Source: a virus. From it: a stretch of 27,429 nucleotides of DNA. Both the position numbers and the translations under genes were made by a program. The number at the start of each line of letters is the position of its first letter. Within the stretch, counting starts at the first letter, position 1. Of this stretch, positions 7,917 through 14,120 are shown one piece after another. A model generated the notes under the pieces. It was given only the letters and a program-made list of their open reading frames with translations. It did not search any database and was not told where the DNA came from. The stretch covers positions 1 to 27,429 of the IMG/VR virus record IMGVR_UViG_3300046009_003263, one strand, 5' to 3'.

Positions 7917-8615
7917 ATGTCTAATGTTCCTTCTGTTGTGGCTGACGCTGTCGCGTCGGTGTTTGTTCTGTCTGCTGAGTTGTCCGAGCGCGTTGCGGTT
8001 GCGGCTGAGATGGCGATGGATTCGGCGTTTGATTTCCGCAAGTCCTGCGATTCAATCGCGTCGGTGTTCGGTGCGGTCAAGTCTGACGGCGTTCTCAATT
8101 TTGATTCTTGGGAGGTTGTTCGCAAGAAATGGGAGGCCGTTGCATCGGTTCGGGCGCGGGATAATGGCGCTCTTGATCCTGACGGCGCGGCTAATGATCG
8201 TTGGCAGGATGTCTCTAAGTTCTTGCGGGAGTTTCACGGTCTGACTAAGCCCAAGTCGGCAAAGTCCGATTCTGTCGAAAAAGCGCAGAGACGCGCGGCT
8301 GAAAAGGATAAGGCGCTTGCTCAGGCTCAGGGTCGTTCGGCGGTTGAATTGCAGACTGAGGTTCTCGCGGCGTACGGTCTTGGCACACCTGACGGTGTGG
8401 CTCACGCCAAAGCCCTTGAGAAAGTTCAGAAGATTGTCGCGGTTGTTGAGAAGGACGCGATTGACGCGCAGATGAAGCCGTTGATCAATGCCGCGAACGA
8501 TCAGCATAAAAAGGTCATGGAGTATCTCAAGGGCAAAAATGACCCGAAGTTGATCGGCGATTATGTGGTTCTGTTGAAGTCCACGATTGATGCGTGGGAG
8601 TCTTTAAGTAAGTAA
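7917..8615 (+). CDS. Unknown protein, 232 aa, helical
   Basis: I do not recognise this protein. The start is taken as the ATG at 7917 (MSNVPSVVADAVASVFVLSAELSERVAVAAEMAMDSAF...), because the context 'GATTATGTCTAA' is shared with the next small gene; an in-frame ATG at 7902 would add five residues. The product is Ala-rich and mostly helical, with a Lys/Arg/Glu-rich stretch at about residues 115-140 that could be coiled coil, and no signal peptide or clear membrane span. Codon use favours G/C in the third position more than the neighbouring genes, hinting at a separate origin. It is preceded by its own promoter and followed by a hairpin and a very basic 30-aa peptide, so the two look like one unit. 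Confidence 0.75.
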   Translation: MSNVPSVVADAVASVFVLSAELSERVAVAAEMAMDSAFDFRKSCDSIASVFGAVKSDGVLNFDSWEVVRKKWEAVASVRARDNGALDPDGAANDRWQDVSKFLREFHGLTKPKSAKSDSVEKAQRRAAEKDKALAQAQGRSAVELQTEVLAAYGLGTPDGVAHAKALEKVQKIVAVVEKDAIDAQMKPLINAANDQHKKVMEYLKGKNDPKLIGDYVVLLKSTIDAWESLSK

Positions 8616-8621
8616 ACCCTT

Positions 8622-8644
8622 GGGGCGAGCGTGGTGCTTGCCCC
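8622..8644 (+). terminator. Hairpin between the 232-aa gene and basic peptide gene
   Basis: GGGGCGAGC (8622-8630) pairs with GCTTGCCCC (8636-8644) around a GTGGT loop: nine pairs including one G-U. The following TATTCT is only weakly T-rich, so it may be an attenuator or an mRNA-stabilising hairpin rather than a full terminator. It starts six nt after the stop codon of the 232-aa gene. Confidence 0.55.
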
Positions 8645-8666
8645 TATTCTCTAGAAAGGTGTGATT

Positions 8667-8759
8667 ATGTCTAAGCGACCCAAAGGTAAAACTAAAGCAT
8701 GGCGCAAGTCCGGTGATCGCAGTATGTCCGGGCGCATTCGGGCTTCCCGCCGCCGCTGA
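8667..8759 (+). CDS. Very basic 30-aa peptide
   Basis: The frame from ATG 8667 to TGA 8757-8759 encodes a 30-residue peptide beginning MSKRPKGKTKAWRKS and ending RASRRR, with 13 Lys/Arg and one acidic residue. A Shine-Dalgarno-like AGAAAGGTG lies just upstream. It is placed between a hairpin and a double hairpin terminator. The composition fits a nucleic-acid-binding or DNA-condensing peptide, by analogy with the small basic packaging protein J of microviruses, though I see no homology. A host-directed peptide is also possible. Being short, it could be a chance frame, but the start context matches that of the gene upstream. Confidence 0.55.
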   Translation: MSKRPKGKTKAWRKSGDRSMSGRIRASRRR

Positions 8760-8772
8760 TTTTTAAGAGCCA

Positions 8773-8832
8773 CCGCCTCGGACTGCGCAAGCAGTTTGGG
8801 GCGGAATCAGGCTTTGCCTGACCAGTTTTTTT
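8773..8832 (+). terminator. Tandem hairpins with T tract
   Basis: The first hairpin has a 14-bp stem (8773-8786 with 8791-8804, three G-U pairs) closed by a GCAA tetraloop. The second, TCAGGC/GCCTGA (8807-8812, 8816-8821), is followed after four nt by seven T (8826-8832). The G-U pairs mean that the structure is favoured in rightward RNA. It likely ends the 7829 transcript. Confidence 0.7.
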
Positions 8833-8934
8833 CTGACCAGTTCTTAACCAACGTAATAGCCCACGCCCACTCCCCGCCTTCCCTTGATCATCAAAGCAAC
8901 GTCATAGCCTATGTTAGTACTCACGGACTTCTCT

Positions 8935-9314
8935 ATTGTTCGGAATGTTCTTAATGTTCTAGGTAATTGTTCCATTGTAAGTCTTTGATTATAAAGGAAT
9001 GTTCTATTGTTCCGTGTTTTTGGCACTTTTGCACCGTCTGCAAATATTTTTCAATGCCTGTTCGAGGCACTCCGCAAGTGCGAATATTCTAGACCAAAAA
9101 ATACCCCCGTATAATAATTTAAAGAACATTAAGAACAATAGAACAATACACCTCAAACGGCTTGCCCTAGCCATTTCTATTGTTCTATAAAAATTTAAAA
9201 ATTTAGAACATTCCGAACATTAGGAACAAAACACGCTCCTGTAACTTGACATTGTAAACTTACCATGCTATAATATAGATTCATCAGTCGTAGTTTGTCC
9301 GCAACCTATTGTTC
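8935..9314. repeat. Iteron-like array of GAACAWT / AWTGTTC
   Basis: Twelve exact copies of GAACA(A/T)T on either strand occur at 8935, 8944, 8953, 8966, 8998, 9006, 9124, 9133, 9141, 9179, 9206 and 9215, plus a near copy at 9224 and one more exact copy at 9308. Copies are often 9 bp apart. Longer matches form inverted repeats: 8938-8951 with 9205-9218, 8947-8960 with 9123-9136, and 9001-9012 with 9133-9144. An AT-rich stretch follows at 9187-9205. This is the usual design of an iteron origin or of a multi-site operator; which one is not determined. Confidence 0.7.
9246..9274 (+). promoter_or_regulatory. Perfect consensus sigma70 promoter
   Basis: TTGACA (9246-9251), 17 nt, TATAAT (9269-9274). 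The start site would be near 9281, so a GAACAAT-type site at 9308-9314 falls in the early leader. It should be the main promoter of the accessory operon 9339-15838 and is flanked by the repeat array, suggesting repression or coupling to replication. Confidence 0.85.
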
Positions 9315-9338
9315 TACTTTCAGATTGGAGCCTGCCCT

Positions 9339-9608
9339 ATGTCAGACAAAACCGTGCCGCACGGGAATGTCCGTAAAGATCCTTACGCGACTTTGCCCCC
9401 CAAGCCTTGCCGCATCTGCAAGCAAGCCATCGACCTTCGTCGTGTAGTTCTAGAGAAGACCACATGCTTCGAGTGCCAACAGAACTTGGACATCACCGAG
9501 CCTGTAAAACACCTTGTTGCTATCGCATACAACAAGGGAGCCTACCAATACATCCACAACCCTGCCGACCTGTTCGACACCAACCCAAAACAACCAAGAG
9601 GAGCATGA
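9339..9608 (+). CDS. Small zinc-ribbon-like protein with repeat-encoded N-terminus
   Basis: The 89-aa product begins MSDKTVPHGNVRKDPYATLPP. Residues 3-11 (DKTVPHGNV) are encoded exactly by a copy of the 27-nt dispersed repeat. Next comes 'PCRICKQ...TTCFECQ', two CxxC pairs that could bind one zinc ion, as in zinc-ribbon proteins. The start at 9339 is supported by GGAG 10-11 nt upstream. It is the first gene after the consensus promoter. Its function is unknown; nucleic-acid or protein binding is plausible. The stop overlaps an alternative ATG of the next gene. Confidence 0.7.
   Translation: MSDKTVPHGNVRKDPYATLPPKPCRICKQAIDLRRVVLEKTTCFECQQNLDITEPVKHLVAIAYNKGAYQYIHNPADLFDTNPKQPRGA
9345..9371 (+). 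repeat. Dispersed 27-nt inverted repeat, copy 2 (in gene)
   Basis: GACAAAACCG, loop TGCCGCA, CGGGAATGTC. It covers codons 3-11 of the zinc-ribbon-like gene and reads DKTVPHGNV. In RNA, five outer and three inner pairs flank a symmetric AAA/GAA internal loop. Confidence 0.9.
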
Positions 9609-9610
9609 CC

Positions 9611-9964
9611 ATGAGCCAAGGGAACCTGACCCAAGTCTTAGTACACATGATGGAGCACCAACGACTTGTAGACCAAATCGTGAAACCAAACCTTGTACCC
9701 AAGCCAACCAAGTCCATTACCTTAAACGACAAGGTTCACGCCATTCGCGAGAATCACGTGGGCAAAGACAAACCCGTGGAGAACGGGATTGTCCGAGTGA
9801 TGGTCAAGGTTAACTACGGCACGGAGCACTTCTATCCTGCCAACCCAACCGCCGAATTGTTCCGCAAGGTTCAGGGCGGCAAGACCCTGACCAAAGCAAC
9901 CCTGAAAGTCTTAAAAGACGAGGGCTATGCTATTCAATATCGCTACGAGGAGCCTGCAATATGA
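9611..9964 (+). CDS. Unknown protein, 117 aa
   Basis: I do not recognise this 117-aa protein (MSQGNLTQVLVHMMEHQRLVDQIV...). The ATG at 9611 has AGAGGAG seven nt upstream; an ATG at 9605 is too close to that site. The N-terminal third is helical and the C-terminal part ('VRVMVKVNYGTEHFYPANPTAELFRKV...LTKATLKVLKDEGYAIQYRYEE') looks like an alpha-beta domain. It is coupled to neighbours: the previous stop lies two nt before, and its stop overlaps the next ATG (ATGA). Confidence 0.7.
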   Translation: MSQGNLTQVLVHMMEHQRLVDQIVKPNLVPKPTKSITLNDKVHAIRENHVGKDKPVENGIVRVMVKVNYGTEHFYPANPTAELFRKVQGGKTLTKATLKVLKDEGYAIQYRYEEPAI

Positions 9965-10155
9965 ACCAAAACATGACCCATCAGGAGGCGTTTTTCTTAA
10001 TGCTCAAGGCAGCAACGGTCTACTACAAGGTGAGTGCCGACTTTGACGCCGACGCCAATGCCTTTAAGCCGACCAAGGAAGAGGTACGCCTTGCCACGTT
10101 GTATCAGAACTACATCGACGAGATGGTGGCTATCGGGGGAGACTTTGACCTATGA
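9961..10155 (+). CDS. Unknown small protein, 64 aa
   Basis: The 64-aa acidic product MNQNMTHQEAFFLMLKAATVYYKVS... is probably helical, with no signal peptide or cysteine motif. It starts at an ATGA overlap with the gene before and ends in an ATGA overlap with the gene after, which supports translation. No family is recognised. Confidence 0.65.
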   Translation: MNQNMTHQEAFFLMLKAATVYYKVSADFDADANAFKPTKEEVRLATLYQNYIDEMVAIGGDFDL

Positions 10156-10268
10156 GCGAGATCGCTGAGTTTTTGCGTGCTTTGAACGGAGCGTTGGGGC
10201 TGATAGCCATAGCGTTCTGCGTGTACTTTTTAGCCTGCATTGTGATGGGCAGAGGGGATAAAGAATGA
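10152..10268 (+). CDS. Single-span membrane peptide, 38 aa
   Basis: The frame from ATG 10152 to TGA 10266-10268 encodes MSEIAEFLRALNGALGLIAIAFCVYFLACIVMGRGDKE. Residues about 13-32 form one hydrophobic membrane span with a charged C-terminal tail. Both ends overlap neighbours by four nt, a strong sign of translation in this tightly packed operon. Function unknown; small membrane peptides in phage early regions may affect the host envelope, but nothing here shows that. Confidence 0.6.
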   Translation: MSEIAEFLRALNGALGLIAIAFCVYFLACIVMGRGDKE

Positions 10269-10480
10269 AAAAGAAATATGTGGTGACGCAGTATTACAGG
10301 GTTGAGTTGGAGGTGGAGGCAGAGAGTCAATACGATGCGTTATGCATGATTACCGATGATGACCGCAATTTCTACACCGTAACTGCCAACATGGACAATC
10401 CCGACAACGATGTGAAAAACCTTGGTGTGTGGGCGGCAGACCTAGACACCGAGGCACACGAGATGGAGGGTGACAAATGA
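10265..10480 (+). CDS. Unknown small acidic protein, 71 aa
   Basis: The 71-aa product starts MKKKYVVTQYYRVELEVEAESQYDA and continues as an acidic protein with alternating hydrophobic residues in the first strand-like segment. The N-terminal part resembles many short phage proteins that form a strand-helix-strand unit, but I cannot name a family. It is joined by ATGA overlaps to the genes on both sides. Confidence 0.65.
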   Translation: MKKKYVVTQYYRVELEVEAESQYDALCMITDDDRNFYTVTANMDNPDNDVKNLGVWAADLDTEAHEMEGDK

Positions 10481-10656
10481 AAACATCGTGGTGGTATGAA
10501 TCAGGTGCTGCTGCGCAAGCAGCACAAGAGTTGGTGTGGTTCGTAGTAATAGTCATAGTGGGTATCGGCGTCATGGCATGGCGGGATATGAGGAAAGAGG
10601 ACAAAACCGTACAACGCGGGAATGTCCGCAAAGGGGGAAAAAATGAATCTAAGTAG
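10477..10656 (+). CDS. Small membrane protein with repeat-encoded tail, 59 aa
   Basis: The frame from ATG 10477 to TAG 10654-10656 encodes 59 aa. Residues about 19-37 (LVWFVVIVIVGIGVMAW) are a membrane span, followed by RDMRKE and then DKTVQRGNVRKGGKNESK. Residues 42-50 (DKTVQRGNV) come exactly from a copy of the 27-nt repeat and so form most of the cytoplasmic or periplasmic tail. It overlaps the gene before by four nt and the gene after by 14 nt. Function unknown. A 7-bp hairpin lies in the early codons at 10505-10525. Confidence 0.6.
   Translation: MKTSWWYESGAAAQAAQELVWFVVIVIVGIGVMAWRDMRKEDKTVQRGNVRKGGKNESK
10600..10626 (+). repeat. Dispersed 27-nt inverted repeat, copy 3 (in gene)
   Basis: GACAAAACCG, loop TACAACG, CGGGAATGTC, with flanking G and C. 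It encodes DKTVQRGNV in the small membrane protein and ends 16 nt before the next start codon, so as an RNA hairpin it could influence translation of the 309-aa gene. Confidence 0.9.
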
Positions 10657-11572
10657 CGCACTTCTGCCGAGGTTTTATAACTACGAGCAGGCAAAGGCAT
10701 ACCACGACTCTGTGGTTCCGTTCAGGTCAGGCAACAATAAGGCCAAGCGCCCCTTGGGTGCCCGTAGGTATGACTACTGCCAAATCCTGCACTACCCCGA
10801 GACCAACGCGGTAGCCTTGCAAATGTATGGGTCAGACGTGGTGACATGGTTCCCCAACGGCGAAGCCCACGTGTCTCTATGCAAGTACGACACCATCGGG
10901 ACAAGGCAGTTTATTTATGCCACGACAACCGACATCAGACACGAGCGGGGTGTGACCTACCTGTACGCGGGTGGTGCGACTGAGGGCGGGTGGTATGCGT
11001 TCGCGGACAGCGAGACCCCGTTGATCCTCAAAGATAGCAAAGTGATGAACCCTGTTCAGACGTATACGTACAAACCCCGCCGTGACGTGATAAAAGCATT
11101 GCACAAACGATATGGTGGTTTTAGAGAATACGTTAAGACTATGGGTCTGGTAATGACGGGCTTAACCGAAAAGGAAGTGGAAGAGGTGAGCATGCATCTA
11201 CCGAGGTATGAGAACCAACGCTTTATTAAGTTGACCCTGCCCATCGCACGCAACGTCTACTACCACGGTGCGATAAAGCCGAAGGAAAACCTGACTGCGT
11301 TCTTGCAAAACATCGAGAAGGCGCAGGCAACGGAGGATTTGCATGCCTACTACCATATGTTCGTGCATCTTGGGGTGTCCGCACTTCACTACAACGCATA
11401 CACGCACACCTACACGGTGGCATGGGCAAACAACGCGGGAGAAATTGGCAAGACCCTGCTTGAGTATTTCGATGAAATCATTAAACATATCCACAGAGAG
11501 GAGGTCTTTAGCAAAGTAGAAGTACCGATTGGAACAAAGTCAGCAAACGTCAACCGTAAATACTTTTTATAG
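10643..11572 (+). CDS. Unknown protein, 309 aa
   Basis: I do not recognise this 309-aa protein. The start at 10643 (MNLSSALLPRFYNYEQAKAYHDS) follows the Shine-Dalgarno-like AAAGGGGG; an ATG at 10622 lies inside the dispersed repeat and is less likely. The sequence is rich in aromatic residues and Tyr/His ('YDYCQILHYPETNAVALQMYGSDVVTWFPNG', 'YLYAGGATEGGWYAF'), suggesting a beta-rich N-terminal half, with a helical C-terminal half. No membrane span or catalytic motif is obvious. Another copy of the 27-nt repeat begins right after its stop codon. Confidence 0.7.
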   Translation: MNLSSALLPRFYNYEQAKAYHDSVVPFRSGNNKAKRPLGARRYDYCQILHYPETNAVALQMYGSDVVTWFPNGEAHVSLCKYDTIGTRQFIYATTTDIRHERGVTYLYAGGATEGGWYAFADSETPLILKDSKVMNPVQTYTYKPRRDVIKALHKRYGGFREYVKTMGLVMTGLTEKEVEEVSMHLPRYENQRFIKLTLPIARNVYYHGAIKPKENLTAFLQNIEKAQATEDLHAYYHMFVHLGVSALHYNAYTHTYTVAWANNAGEIGKTLLEYFDEIIKHIHREEVFSKVEVPIGTKSANVNRKYFL

Positions 11573-11599
11573 GACAAAACCGTGCGATACGGGAATGTC
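11573..11599 (+). repeat. Dispersed 27-nt inverted repeat, copy 4 (intergenic)
   Basis: GACAAAACCG, loop TGCGATA, CGGGAATGTC. The G of the preceding TAG stop codon supplies the outer G. It fills half of the 56-nt gap before the MoxR-like gene. Confidence 0.9.
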
Positions 11600-11628
11600 C
11601 AACAACATCAAACCAAAGAGGAAATAAA

Positions 11629-12717
11629 ATGGAAATTAATCTGAAGAGCCGTGTGACACTAGCCGAAGCCGCCGACATCGTTGTAGCGGTGGGTAATACC
11701 AACGCCTGCTACCTAGCGGGTGAGCCGGGGATCGGTAAGACTGCGATGCACGATACTATCGTGGCAAAAACAGGCATGCGGGGTATCTACATCGACGTGC
11801 CTAACCTAGAGTTGGGTGACCTTGGTGTGCCTGTGCCCAACCATGAGACTAAGACTACGACGTTCTATCCCAACGAGCATTGGGGGTTTCATACGGGCGA
11901 GCCGCTTGCCATATTCCTTGACGAGTTTACGAAGGGCGCACAGAACGTGCAGAACATGTTGCACCCACTATTGAACGAGCGACGCATCGGTGGGATGAAA
12001 CTGCATCCTGATTCTATCGTAATGCTTGCGGGTAATTTATCCGGCGATGGCGTAGGCGACAACATGAAAGCCCACACACGAGGCAGACTGACTGAGATCA
12101 GCGTGAAGAAACCACATGCCGGTATCAACGCCGACGGGACTATCGACCCTGACTCATGGGGCATGTACGCGGTGCAAAACGACGTAGCGCCCGAGGTTAT
12201 TACGTTCGTCAAAGAGTATCCGCAAGTGCTTGCTTCTTATCTTGATGGTGGGCAGGCAGAGAACCCATACATCTTTCACCCGAAGAAGCCACAGGTTACT
12301 TGCGTATCACCACGCACTTTGGTCAAGGGTAGCAACATCGTTAAGAAGCGTCTCAACATGACACATAATTCTCTAAAGACAGCACTTGAAGGTACCATCG
12401 GTGCGACGGCAGCGCGGGATATGTTGGCGTACTTAGAAGTTGCCGACTCACTTCCAACGTGGGAAGCCATCGTGAACAAACCCAACGAAGCACCCGTACC
12501 CTCATCTCCAGCAGCACTTTGCATCTTAGCGTTCAATGCATTGCAGAGAATTGACCGAGGCAGTATTGGCAAGTGGTTCGAGTACATGAAGCGCACGCCG
12601 AAGGAGTTGCAGTCTGTGTTCTGTCTGTCTGCTATGAAGTCTGATGCCAAGAAGTCATTGGTCATGACGAGCGCACCGTTTGTTACATGGATGCGTGAGA
12701 ATCAATACTTATTCTAA
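11629..12717 (+). CDS. MoxR-type AAA+ ATPase
   Basis: The 362-aa protein has Walker A GEPGIGKT (residues 31-38), Walker B LAIFLDEF (93-100, D98 and E99), sensor 1 at 'LAGN' (N136) and arginine-finger candidates in 'HTRGRL' (R151/R153). This matches the MoxR/CbbQ-like group of AAA+ ATPases, which act as hexameric remodelling chaperones together with a VWA-domain protein. Its partner follows after 12 nt. AGAGGAAATAAA precedes the start. In the family, the ATPase opens or inserts metal into a target complex; the target here is unknown. The C-terminal 150 residues are less conserved. Confidence 0.85.
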   Translation: MEINLKSRVTLAEAADIVVAVGNTNACYLAGEPGIGKTAMHDTIVAKTGMRGIYIDVPNLELGDLGVPVPNHETKTTTFYPNEHWGFHTGEPLAIFLDEFTKGAQNVQNMLHPLLNERRIGGMKLHPDSIVMLAGNLSGDGVGDNMKAHTRGRLTEISVKKPHAGINADGTIDPDSWGMYAVQNDVAPEVITFVKEYPQVLASYLDGGQAENPYIFHPKKPQVTCVSPRTLVKGSNIVKKRLNMTHNSLKTALEGTIGATAARDMLAYLEVADSLPTWEAIVNKPNEAPVPSSPAALCILAFNALQRIDRGSIGKWFEYMKRTPKELQSVFCLSAMKSDAKKSLVMTSAPFVTWMRENQYLF

Positions 12718-12729
12718 AAGGAAAAAACA

Positions 12730-13962
12730 ATGGCTAAATTAACTGCCGAGCAGCGCATCGAGAAAGCCCACGTGGCTCTCATGCGTCACAAGAAGTTCTG
12801 TTTGTTCTCAGGTCTATTCATGGTGGGTAAAGTCACCGTGGAAGAGTTGATGCCGACTGCCGCGACTGATGGTGTCAATGTGTTCTATGGTCGTGCGTTT
12901 GTTGACCGCTTAGACGATAAGCAGTTGGGGTTTCTCATCATTCACGAGGCCATGCACAAGGCATATCGACACTTAACAACCTGGGAAAAACTGTTTAAGA
13001 AGAACGCATCTCTAGCGAACGCTGCGTGTGACTACGTGATTAACTTGCAGATCAAGGACTACGATCCTGACGAGGAGATCGTGCGCATGCCGACTGACGA
13101 GGAAGACAACGTCATGGGGCTGATCGATGAACGGTTCCGTGGCATGGATACCCAACAGGTGTTCCTGATTCTTGAGAAAGAAGAGAAGGACAAGGGTGGC
13201 TCAGGTGGCTCACATAAGTCTGAGCCATCAGACAAAACCGCGCCGCACGGGAATGTCCCCCGAGGGTTCGACGAGCATCTATGGGAAGAGGCGGGGCAGA
13301 TGGATGAGAAGGAAGCCGAGCAGATTGCCAAGGAGATCGACAACGCCCTACGTCAAGGTGCTTTGCTTGCAGGCAAGATGAATGGTGGTGTGTCCCGTGA
13401 GATCCAAGAGTTGCTGACTGCCAAGATTGATTGGCGTGAGGTGCTTCGAGACTTCATCAAGCAGATTGCCAAAGGGTACGACGACTCATCGTGGCGACGG
13501 TTCAACAAGCGGTTGGTTGGGTCTGACATCTACATGCCAACGCCCATATCGCAACGGCTTAACTGTATCGCGCTAGGCATCGACACATCGGGGTCTATCG
13601 GCAACGCCGAGATGGCTGAGTTCTTAGCCGAGGTCAAGGCTATCTGCGAGGAAGTCACACCACAGAAGGTAGAGTTAATGTATTGGGACAGCCATGTGGC
13701 AGGGCACGAGACGTATGAGGAAGGCGCCGTGCAACATCTGACTGATTCCACGAAACCACGAGGTGGTGGGGGTACTAATCCTAACTGCGTCATCAAGTTC
13801 ATGGGTGACAAGCAGATGGAACCCGACTGCATCGTGATGCTAACTGACGGATGCTTCTTCGATGGGGAGGGTGATTGGAGCAACGTCAGCGCCCCCTTGT
13901 TGTGGTGCATCAAAGACAACAAACAGTTCACACACAAGTATGGAAAGGCGGTGCATCTATGA
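12730..13962 (+). CDS. HExxH metallopeptidase-like plus VWA protein
   Basis: The 410-aa protein joins an N-terminal putative zinc-metallopeptidase domain, with HEAMH at residues 72-76 ('LIIHEAMHKAYRH'), to a C-terminal VWA domain with MIDAS motif DTSGS (285-289) and 'MLTDG' near 380. This is the DUF2201-type layout. VWA proteins of this type work with MoxR ATPases, and the gene before encodes one. Residues 168-176 (DKTAPHGNV) in the flexible Gly/Ser linker are encoded by a copy of the 27-nt dispersed repeat. The next gene starts at an ATGA overlap. Protease activity is inferred; only the motif is seen. Confidence 0.83.
   Translation: MAKLTAEQRIEKAHVALMRHKKFCLFSGLFMVGKVTVEELMPTAATDGVNVFYGRAFVDRLDDKQLGFLIIHEAMHKAYRHLTTWEKLFKKNASLANAACDYVINLQIKDYDPDEEIVRMPTDEEDNVMGLIDERFRGMDTQQVFLILEKEEKDKGGSGGSHKSEPSDKTAPHGNVPRGFDEHLWEEAGQMDEKEAEQIAKEIDNALRQGALLAGKMNGGVSREIQELLTAKIDWREVLRDFIKQIAKGYDDSSWRRFNKRLVGSDIYMPTPISQRLNCIALGIDTSGSIGNAEMAEFLAEVKAICEEVTPQKVELMYWDSHVAGHETYEEGAVQHLTDSTKPRGGGGTNPNCVIKFMGDKQMEPDCIVMLTDGCFFDGEGDWSNVSAPLLWCIKDNKQFTHKYGKAVHL
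13231..13257 (+). repeat. Dispersed 27-nt inverted repeat, copy 5 (in gene)
   Basis: GACAAAACCG, loop CGCCGCA, CGGGAATGTC. It encodes DKTAPHGNV in frame in the linker of the HExxH/VWA protein, next to 'GGSGGSHKSEPS'. The outer G is replaced by A here. Confidence 0.9.
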
Positions 13963-14120
13963 AAGAGGAAAGCAAATCAGTACGGGTGAGCCTTGAGGCA
14001 TACGAGACCCTGCGTCTTTTGCAGGGGGACTTTGCCAAGCAAGTGGGGTTCACTCCATCTATCACACAGGTCATTGAATATCTTGCTTCTAAAGAAATGA
14101 AAGAGAGGAATAAATCATGA
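13959..14120 (+). CDS. Ribbon-helix-helix-like small protein, 53 aa
   Basis: The 53-aa product 'MKEESKSVRVSLEAYETLR...' has the pattern of a ribbon-helix-helix DNA-binding protein: strand SVRVSLEAY, helix TLRLLQGDFAKQVG, then TPSITQVIEYLASKE as second helix. Such proteins bind operators as dimers, and this one may regulate this operon or the repeats near it; that is inference. The start at 13959 is an ATGA overlap with the VWA gene and has AAGGCGG upstream. Its stop overlaps the next ATG in the same way. Confidence 0.7.
   Translation: MKEESKSVRVSLEAYETLRLLQGDFAKQVGFTPSITQVIEYLASKEMKERNKS

Larger units (their letters stand above)
8833..9338. other. Intergenic region with repeat array and strong promoter
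   Basis: No gene is supported. Open frames on either strand here simply read through the GAACAWT repeats. The region contains the repeat array at 8935-9314, an AT-rich run AAAATTTAAAAATTT near 9190-9204 and a consensus promoter at 9246-9274. Confidence 0.6.

Noticed and set aside
7532-8125. Open frame of 197 codons on the minus strand
   Set aside because: It is antisense to the 232-aa gene over much of its length, has low-complexity Thr/Ser/Asn/Arg composition, and lacks a ribosome-binding site. The plus-strand frame has promoter, hairpin and partner gene.
8667-8759. Basic 30-aa peptide as evidence of an integrated microvirus
   Set aside because: Only the composition resembles microvirus J proteins; no capsid (VP1) or replication (VP4) gene lies near, and the 232-aa neighbour does not match microvirus proteins I know.
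8844-9026. Open frame of 60 codons on the minus strand
   Set aside because: Its 'RTLRTFRTIE' part is just a translation of the GAACAWT repeats; no start signal or partner gene supports it.
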